Assembly: GCA_015499995.1 (NCBI GenBank)
Contig: JADNRV010000024.1
Coordinates: 248,001 to 312,000 of the forward strand
DNA: 64,000 nucleotides
Reading direction: 5' to 3'
Source of the DNA: Flammula alnicola
Taxonomy: Eukaryota > Basidiomycota > Agaricomycetes > Agaricales > Strophariaceae
Shown piece by piece: positions 56,516-64,000 of this stretch. Made by a program: the position numbers and the translations under genes. Below the pieces are notes generated by a model. The model had not been told where the DNA came from. It did no database searches and saw only the letters and a list, made by a program, of their open reading frames with translations. Numbering within the stretch: the stretch's first letter is position 1; each line of letters begins with the position of its first letter.

Positions 56516-56940
56516 TTACGCGACCTCTCGACATTTTTCAGAGAGATACTTGAGCTTGTTGACAAGTTTCCGATCCACAGGGGAGGCGGCCTGCGCCGTC
56601 TTCAGGGCAGTGGTCCACACGGAGTACTGGGTCGAGAACCCGGCGCGATTCTCCGTGAAGATGGCCCAAACGTTCTGGTTGGCTGCAGATTTCAAGTCGT
56701 CGTTGGCGTCGTCGTATAGGGTGTGGTTCAAGGGCACTGGTGATAGAGAAGAGGAAGCTGCTGGGAGACAAGTCACGACCGTCCTGACATGCTCACAGGC
56801 ATGGCGAATCTTGCGGCCACATATGAGTCTAACTAGTATAGTGTTAATGGCATTACAGGATATTATATGCAAAGTACTCACAGGCCACCTGTATTCCATC
56901 GTCTCTGCCGCAATCTTTGCATTCTACAAGAGGCCTCGGG
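56516..56940 (-). CDS. Hypothetical Cys-containing protein, C-terminal part
   Basis: Two exons can be read on the minus strand: one ending near 56876 (VECKDCGRDDGIQVA) and 56839-56516 (RLICGRKIRHACEHVRTVVT ... SEKCREVA). They are joined over GTGAGT...CTAG. Cys pairs in the first part (CKDC) hint at a metal site. An in-frame TAA lies about 15 codons upstream, so the true start or a further intron is unresolved. I do not recognise the family. Confidence 0.35.
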
Positions 56941-56999
56941 GACGCCTTTTGTTATATTTCACACTGACATTGGAGCAGGCCAATCATGCTGACCCTAGG

Positions 57000-58472
57000 A
57001 AGCTGGGGCTCGGATACGCGTCGAGCAGGTAGTGCGGTGTCGCGTCGCACGCGATGGCAAGAGGCAAGCAAGGATGGATTCCGTGGCGGTGTCCGCTGGC
57101 CTACTTATGCCGTAGGATTTACCGATCGCTGGCGGGTGCCGAGGATGCCGAGGGTCCACGTGACTCTCGATTTACAAGGTCACGTGTGCGCTGCGCCGCC
57201 TCCCCTTCCACCAACGCGGCGGGCAGCGCGCTCTCGACGCTCTTGCCTTGGGACGGACGGATTGCCTTGGGACAGACGGATTACGGATTGATGGCTCGGA
57301 GATAAGTACGAATAAAACGCTATGAATAAAACGCGTCCAAAAATAGTTTTTCTTCGACAGCGCCTGTTGTTCGGCGCCTGTTGTTCGGGTCCTTCCCACC
57401 GCCTCTCGCGCGCCCTCCCCTGCCCCCTCTTCGATTAGACACTCGATTAGACACTTACAACACTTATACAGCTGATATAAAATATATAATGGTTGTAAAA
57501 TGCGATATACCCTTTGATATGACAGATATGACAAATGGCATGAATGAATTGCATGAATGCCCTCAATAAGCTAAAATCACCCGGTTCGCTCATATAAGTA
57601 TTGTTCTGGCAGCATAAGTAGTCATAAGAACTTATTTTCGAACAATTTACCGTAAATCAGCTCGATTTACGGTCAATTTACAGCGAACCCGAGCTGGTTC
57701 ACGACCCCATTTGCTTATTTTCAATTCCTCAGAGGTCCCTTGACCCTGTCAGGGCCCAAGGGACCTGTTCGGCTCATGAACGCACAGCTGTCAGGTGCCG
57801 AAACCATGTAAAAAAGGTGCAGAGGGGTTTCCTGGGTTTCCTTGGGTTTCCTTGAGGCCTCTGTGCTTGCATTCTCTGCAATAAATTTTTGTACTTTAAT
57901 TTACAGGCATCTGAAGCAGGCATCTGAAGCTAAAAACCTCGAAAATGGCTTGTTTCCGAGGCTCAAAATTCCAAGGCTCAAAATTCCAAAATTTGCCTCA
58001 CAATGTACTTTACTATTTCGCGGCACGTCTTGCCAAGCCGAAAATGACATTCTCGCCTTTCCCTTTCGAGTTTCGTGGGTTCTCGCATCAGGGTTACACA
58101 TGTCACGTGCCAGGCGTAAATCCAGGCGTAAATCCATCGAAATAACCCTACTTATCTATGGACATGCACAGCCTCTCGTCCTATCTAATCTATTCCAGCC
58201 AACTGCACTGCCTGATCTCACTGCTACACAGGTACCGTTGCTCTCCAGATCTCTTACATCTAAATCATTGCACGCATACAGCCCAAACTCCTTGCTCAAC
58301 GTTCAACGTGAAAGGCTTCATCGATGCATAAATGTTTGCATAAACACCCACATCCCTGGCGACCGGCGCCGCAGTCGAGTAGTCTTCCGAGGACTCAGGG
58401 GAATTACTCGTCCCGCGTCTCCCCCTCCTCGCACGGTGATACGGCATACCGCGAGCAGGTGCTGCGTATGCT
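57000..58472. other. No confident gene
   Basis: Short frames only. Features noted: a doubled GCGCCTGTTGTTCGG (about 57360-57390), CCCTTGACCCTGTCAGGGCCCAAGGG-type palindromic bases near 57738-57763, and several 10-20 bp direct duplications between 57830 and 58140. The last bases form the left target duplication of the next element. Confidence 0.4.
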
Positions 58473-58481
58473 CGGGGCCAC

Positions 58482-61400
58482 AGTGAAAGCCATTGACCCA
58501 GCAGGTTTGTCGAAAACACGTGACCTCCGGAAAACGCCGCAAAGGGACTTACGACGTGATTGATGTGTATGTCAGACGCTTGATAGAGCCTTTTTTGTAT
58601 CTTCAATTAAAGAATGTTTGTGATAGTTATTTAAGTTATGAAAACGGATTATTGAAGGGTAACATCTCAGGAATATATATCTTAAAGGAAATAAATTCAA
58701 TCATCAGCCCAAAAAAGTTATGGGTGATTTTGTCTTGGGGTATTTCTGTAATGGGTTGCCTTTTCTGGAAGACATCACTCGTTTGTCACACCCGAGCCCG
58801 ACGCGTCCAACACGCCTCAGCTTCTATCTGACCCTGCACTTACGACACCGTCCTGGCTTCTTTTTGCTATTTTTAACTTCGGCGCGTCATTAATCATGGT
58901 CGACGCGACTCGGACGTGTGGATATTGCCACAAAGTCAAAGAATTGAATCCAGACAACTTTGTCCAGACACGCGACAGATTTCAGAAAGGCTGCAAGGAA
59001 TGCTCAGTAAAAAGATCTGAATCCCGCGTCAAACAGAAGGCACGGTCTGCGGACGACAAGGAGAATCCACTGGAGAAGGAGGACGAGGATAAAGAACGTG
59101 AACGGTTTCGCAAAGAATTCGGAAATCTCACCCTTCAGCAATTCGTCAACACGCTTACAGCCGCGGAAGACATTCACTCCTTCATTGCTTTTGTGGATAT
59201 AACAACATTAGATGGGAAGAATTCAAGGGAGAAGGCAGATAAGTTGTCAGTTGCAATTTGGGAGGAATTGAAATATCGATTTGTGTGAGTGCTAGCCTTA
59301 ATCCACAGCTTCAAGTTAACTGACACAAAAAAACACAGCTATCATAGCGTGTATCACCACAGACGCACCCCTTCATCACGGTTTATGTACCACTGTGCCC
59401 AGATCAATACCCGTCAGCACAAACCCAAAAAAGCGAAGAATGAGGGTGTTAAGCATCGCGACAAAGAGCAAATGGACACCTTCAAATGCCATGGATGGCT
59501 TTCTATCACGATCACGGATGACGGCGATGACGCATTTGTAAAGTTTCAACATGAAGATGACCACGTCCCTTATTGGAATATCGATGTACCCTCAGAGATT
59601 CAAGATTTCGTGCGCGAAAATCTTGAATTAAGTCCGACTCAGGTGTGTTTTATATTCCTGATGTTTCATTCTATTTACCAATTCAAAAAATACAGCTTTG
59701 GGACGAGATCCTCAAGAAGAATCCCTCTCCTTCCTTCTCAAGAAAAGCCATTTATCAAATATGGCATGAAAACGAGAGCAAGAAATGGAAGCGCGATCCT
59801 GACGAAGTCAAATCTGCCAAAATTTTGCTAGAAGAAGCATCTGAAAAGCAAAACATGAACCGAAATATTTACTCGGTAGAATCCATACCCCTACCCGACA
59901 ATCCTTCATTTACTGCAATCGCATTTTGCCTCCCGGAAGTCCTTCGAAAATGGGGAGGAAAAGTCCGAGAGCTCTCTCTCGACTCTGCTTGTGAGAAATA
60001 CACCTTATTTTCGATTACCTACATTGATTTAATTGTATAGTCAACACGAATGGATCCAACTTTGAGGTCTATGCTCTTCTTGGAGAAGTCGCTGGATCGG
60101 GGTGTCCATTAGGATATCTTCTTATCCATTCTGCTACTGGTGCTGAACCTGGAGGAAAGCAACGTTACCTTGAACAGCTTTTGGAGCATTTTCAGAAGAA
60201 CTGGCATGTCCGAGCCATATTCACGCTCACCGACAAGGATTTCTCCGAAATCAATGCGTTTCTGGCAAAGTTTCCGAAGGCCAAACACCAGCTTTGCTTT
60301 TGGCATTGTTTACGGGCAATAAAGACACGGCTGTCTATCCTTCGGAGGCGCCCAAAATTCTACAATGCACGGGAAGCGAAAGCAGAATTCGCCTGGATCG
60401 ACGAAAGTTTCGTTCCTTGTGCCCAGGTTAAAGATCCTGCTGGAAAGGTGCGTTATATCAATTGCTGTAGCGAGTTAATTTATCTAACATCTAATTACAG
60501 TCGCAGTCGCAATACGTCCCACAGAAGCTTATCCCAAGGGTTACCATTTTTCTTGGAGGTGTTATTGCGAATGCAAACAGGCCTCCGCCTCCGCCACCAG
60601 TGCAGCAACCAGCTTTACAATTAAACGGGCACGTTCAGACTATTCCACGCCCAAGCGCAGATGCAGCTTCAGGTGACCAAGAAGATGCAGAAGCAGAAGG
60701 CAATTTAGTCGATCAAGTTAATAAATTAGTCGACGGCGACGCACAGGATTCCGAAGACGGCCCAGACTGGATGTTTGATGCAGATGAGACAGTTTCGCCC
60801 GACCCCGACTATGTCTTTTGCCCTGCCGCACACCGCAAGCAGATCCTCCACCTATTCACAAAACATTTCTGCCAGCATCCATTCTTCCCGGAACGCCGCG
60901 AGACTTCCCTCACCGCAGACGAGATCCGTCGGGCTGCTGTTTTCGAGATGTACGATTTTTGCCATAAGCGCGGCCTTCGAGAGGTCTGGGGCTATATGTG
61001 GACAAGTTGGTACTCTTCAAAAATGTGGAAGCTTTGGGCAAGATCGACTTCACCTTATCTTTCACGGCTTCGAACAACTATGGGTGTTGAAAACTTCTGG
61101 CGACAGCTGAAACACAATTATCTTCACAGTGTTCCGCGACCCCGACTAGACCATCTCGTCTGGATCCTGATATACAAGGTCACTCCGTCATACTATGCTC
61201 GAACACAAATTCTCATCGACACTCACCGCTTGGGTCGGTCAAAACCATTGACTACATATCAGCGAGCCTTCAAGGAATCCTGGATCGCACTCTCGAAGAC
61301 GACAGTCAGTGATAAACCCTATACAACAGATGTCAGCAAGTGGACATGTAACTGCGGGCAGCAAAAATACCACTGTCACCATTTGTGCAAGCATCTCGTG

Positions 61401-62521
61401 CAGGCTGTTGGTACTCCCGAAACGCGCTTGTTTAGAAATATCGTACGTCGTCGCGTCGTTCCGATTTACCGACACCCAGCCTTGGTTGTCAAAGGCTCAG
61501 ACCACGGAGAATTCATTGAACCAGACGGCAGCATTACGGACGGCGATGACAATACTTGGTCAGGCGATAAGAGGGTTCTCGAAGGCGATGGCGGGTGGAA
61601 GGAACTGGTGGGAAGGTCAAATTCCGCAATCAGCAGTGCTACTGCTGTCGGGGAAACAACGGCATCTCCTCCTTCATTCAGAAAACGGAGACGTCGGCCA
61701 AGCTCCGAGGACAAGAAAGTAAATAACAACTCACCAAAGCGCACCTACAACCCAGAGCCCGAGGTCATCGATCTTACCATGAGTTCTCCGCTTCCAGATC
61801 ACATCGAACTCCCTCAATCGGAAATTGATGAGCCATCTGGCAGTTCATCGAGCTTTGAATACGGAAGCGGTGATGAATTAGAGGTCAGTTTTTCTTTTTT
61901 TTTAGCACACTAAGTGCGAGTTAACATACCTTTTCAGCTTGATGAACTCGTTGAATCCCTGGAGAAGAAAGCCGAGGCCTTCGAAAAAGCAGCGGCGCTT
62001 ATTCGAGGCCAAATTCCATACCGCAATCCAATTTGGATGAAGTCCATCGACAAGCGGCTCGGTAATGATGTCATTGCATTCGTCGAGGACGTTCAACGCG
62101 ACGGGAATACCAGGCGTAAGCGCGACACGACGTGGGGGGAGGGAAAGAGTAAAGTTGAAAGGAGACGGGTAAAGAATACCATGGGCTACATGTCTCAAGT
62201 TGAGCGGCCTTCTCACGACTGAAAGATGCATCATGTCCTCGGAGGGAAATAGACTAACTTACATAACCTATAAGGTTTTTTTTAGCTTAGGTCTTCTTTT
62301 CTTTTTCAATATTAATTGACCTTATGAATATATAAAACTACTGCGTTGAATTTATGTTATTGAATTTCTGCCGGAAACGGTCACGAAGGTTGACGACACC
62401 GAAACTGCCTCTGAGACGCGCGTCAATCACGAAGTCCCTTTGCGGCGTTTTCCGGTCCCTTTGCGGCGTTTTCCGGAGGTCACGTGTTTTCGACAAACCT
62501 GCTGGGTCAATGGCTTTCACT
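58482..62521 (+). mobile_element. MULE DNA transposon, 4.04 kb, apparently intact
   Basis: A 9-bp duplication CGGGGCCAC stands on both sides (58473-58481 and 62522-62530). The terminal inverted repeats start AGTGAAAGCCATTGACCCAG and are identical for about 67 bp; the right one then holds an extra copy of CGGAAAACGCCGCAAAGGGAC. Perfect ends, perfect duplication and an open transposase suggest recent movement. Confidence 0.9.
58896..62222 (+). CDS. MULE transposase with SWIM zinc finger, intact
   Basis: Six exons (58896-59284, 59339-59642, 59696-59990, 60041-60447, 60501-61883, 61938-62222) keep frame for 1020 aa. The N-terminus has a zinc knuckle (CGYCHKV ... CKECS, about 8-45) and a charged linker. 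A second DNA-binding region (YHCAQ ... FKCHGWLSITI ... HEDDHVPYW) follows. The catalytic triad reads D327 (LSLDSAFNTNGSNFEVYALL), D394 (TLTDKDFSEINAF) and E662 (TMGVENFWRQLKHNYLHSV), with CFWHCLRAIK after D2. The SWIM finger is at about 748-765 (CNCGQQKYHCHHLCKHLVQA). The C-terminus is low-complexity with RKRRRRPS and a helical end. It is only distantly similar to the transposase at 22307, so two MULE families are present. Confidence 0.9.
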
Positions 62522-62530
62522 CGGGGCCAC

Positions 62531-64000
62531 GTGTGCAAGGGAACCAGGAGGAGGAGAAGCGTCGCATCCTCGAGGATATCCACCTATGTATCTCCTCCGC
62601 CCTCTTGTACTCGTACACCTCGCGTGCAGTGCCCAGCTGCCCGACGATCGACGCAGACGACGGTGCATGTGCTCTTGGTGTACCTCAGGGGTGCCAGCTA
62701 TCCTTGGAGACTTTTGCCTCTTCCCTCTGACCGTGTTCTTCGTCGCCTGCTACCACCAATGCCAGTGGGACTGGGCTGGGATCAGTTGGGACTGCGCGAC
62801 GTGGCCCTGGCCGGCGGATACACAGGCCATAAAGGAGGTCGTTTCTGTGTGATTTCGCTGCCGGCGAGCGACCTTGGTATCCCTCTGCACACCGTCAACT
62901 TCAAATGCCAGCAACAAACCTTTCCTCGAATCCCAACCTCCCTTCAGACGCAAACCTCTCCTCAAGTTCAATTTCAAACTTCGCGTTAAACACTACCCCT
63001 ACGCGGGACTCATACCTCGTGCACACGCACTCTTGGTACATGCACACAGGACCTCTGCGCAAAAGAAAATTTCCAAGAGCCTTGGAAACGCGGCTGACTT
63101 TGTGGACGCGATGGAGCGGTAGGGTGCGGCCATGGTGCTGTTTATCTCGTCGGAGTTTGGGGGCGGTAGTGGGCGATGTGGGTGAGTACCCGTCTGTTTT
63201 AGTGTTTGAGTGAGGGGAGCGGTTTGCTTTTCAAGTTTCTGGAGGTTCTGGGTTTTTCGTTTTTCGTTGCTTGCTTGTGTTCATGCCTTTCTTCGCTTTC
63301 ACGGGTTGGATGGATGGATGGATAGATGCATGCCACGCTGTCTATCACTGAAGTGTGGGCCTGCAATTCTTTCTGCTCGACAGGATGCGTAGAGATCTTT
63401 TTTTCACCTTGGTTTCGTTTGTCGGTCGTGAGTGTTACGCATGCGTTTGATGAGTGGTATCGAGTTGAGTTGACCGAACCCTTCTGCCTCATCCTCAGCG
63501 CGAGCTTTCAAATTTCATCTTTTGTGCCTTCTGCCCCAGTGAAAGGGTGCGTCGTTGGGCTTGGCATGCCCTGCGTGGATGTCGCTGCTGGGCTACTGGA
63601 GGGATTGGAGATGCGAGAACCGCCCGAGGGTGAGGCGAGGCGGCAGCAGCAGTGGAGGTGGAAGCTGAGTTGAAAGCTCCAAGACCCGAACTGCGAGCTA
63701 GTGGAGATGACGTTCTATCTTGCGAGTAAGGTCGTCGAGCGTATGGATCCGGAGACCTACGGTGCTGGGCATGAGTATGGGTGGCGTGAAGGTGGTACGT
63801 GCTTCCCTTCGTTTTATTCTTTATTCCTTTTTTCTGCTTGCCTTTTGCGCTTATTCAATTGTTTGGTAACCGATTTTTCTTTTTTCTTTTACCCGTAGGC
63901 ACACAAGACGTCGACGGATATTGCGCCGCGAGGGGCCAGCAAGCCACCTCCGCTCGTGCGGAAAACGCGCGTCGTCGCGTTCGGAAACGTTGTCTTTTGT
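62531..64000. other. Right flank, no confident gene
   Basis: Plus-strand pieces with intron-like borders (for example about 63701-63793, MEMTFYLASKVVERMDPETY, then a GTACGT...CCGTAG intron and an open stretch to the window end) suggest a gene running off the edge, but no domain is recognised. A GGAT microsatellite lies at about 63308-63326. Confidence 0.35.

Noticed and set aside
57360..57470. Short direct repeats as a possible attachment or origin site
   Set aside because: Two-copy duplications of 10-15 bp only. They are common in this region and have no associated gene.

Overview
The window looks like a gene-sparse, repeat-rich stretch of an Agaricomycete (mushroom-forming basidiomycete) genome. 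The reasons are dense 45-70 bp introns with GTRNGT...YAG borders, a eukaryotic initiator tRNA with the AUCGAAA T-loop, a relic of a family-7 cellobiohydrolase, Agaricomycete-type multi-exon transposases and no bacterial operon structure. All calls come from reading the sequence by eye; no database was searched.

Host genes sit mainly at the two ends. On the left are a cyclin (minus, 2187-3085), the initiator tRNA-Met (4773-4844), an 11-exon WW-domain membrane protein (plus, 7165-10892) and, convergent with it, a YAT-type amino-acid permease (minus, 11162-14119) carrying an AT-rich insertion in one intron. In the middle are a small secreted Ser/His-rich protein (31120-32298) and a five-exon protein with a ubiquitin-like segment and a zinc ribbon (45259-46443). 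On the right are a single-pass membrane protein with a Pro-rich tail (minus, about 53.2-54.3 kb, frame broken in places) and an intronless riboflavin kinase (55174-55830).

Between these, about 14.9-30 kb and 33-52.5 kb is transposon territory. Three class II elements can be delimited to the base by target-site duplications: (1) a 4.3 kb MULE (21908-26208; 9-bp duplication CGGCCTATC) with an 846-codon transposase and a broken LINE copy nested in it; (2) a 6.28 kb element (37863-44142; 8-bp duplication ACTATACA; 10-bp terminal inverted repeats) whose 8-exon, 1735-codon gene has an N-terminal CCHC-type finger, a DxxE motif reminiscent of P-element transposases, a C-terminal PHD finger and three TGA codons; (3) a 4.04 kb MULE (58482-62521; 9-bp duplication CGGGGCCAC) with an apparently intact 1020-codon transposase. 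Around them lie a hAT remnant, a perfect-ended TA-flanked 595-bp MITE, a second inverted-repeat element, a Helitron-like 3' end, a roughly 2.3 kb 71-bp minisatellite and an 0.87 kb GC-rich triplet-type minisatellite.

Relics show how the region was assembled. The stretch 32.96-35.31 kb is a patchwork: a decayed GH7 cellobiohydrolase joined to a copy of the permease 5' end and promoter, then to a second copy of the host segment that the first MULE split at 21.28-21.91 / 26.21-27.15 kb. Two inverted arms of one repeat family, at 14.89 and 52.54 kb, enclose most of the accessory block.
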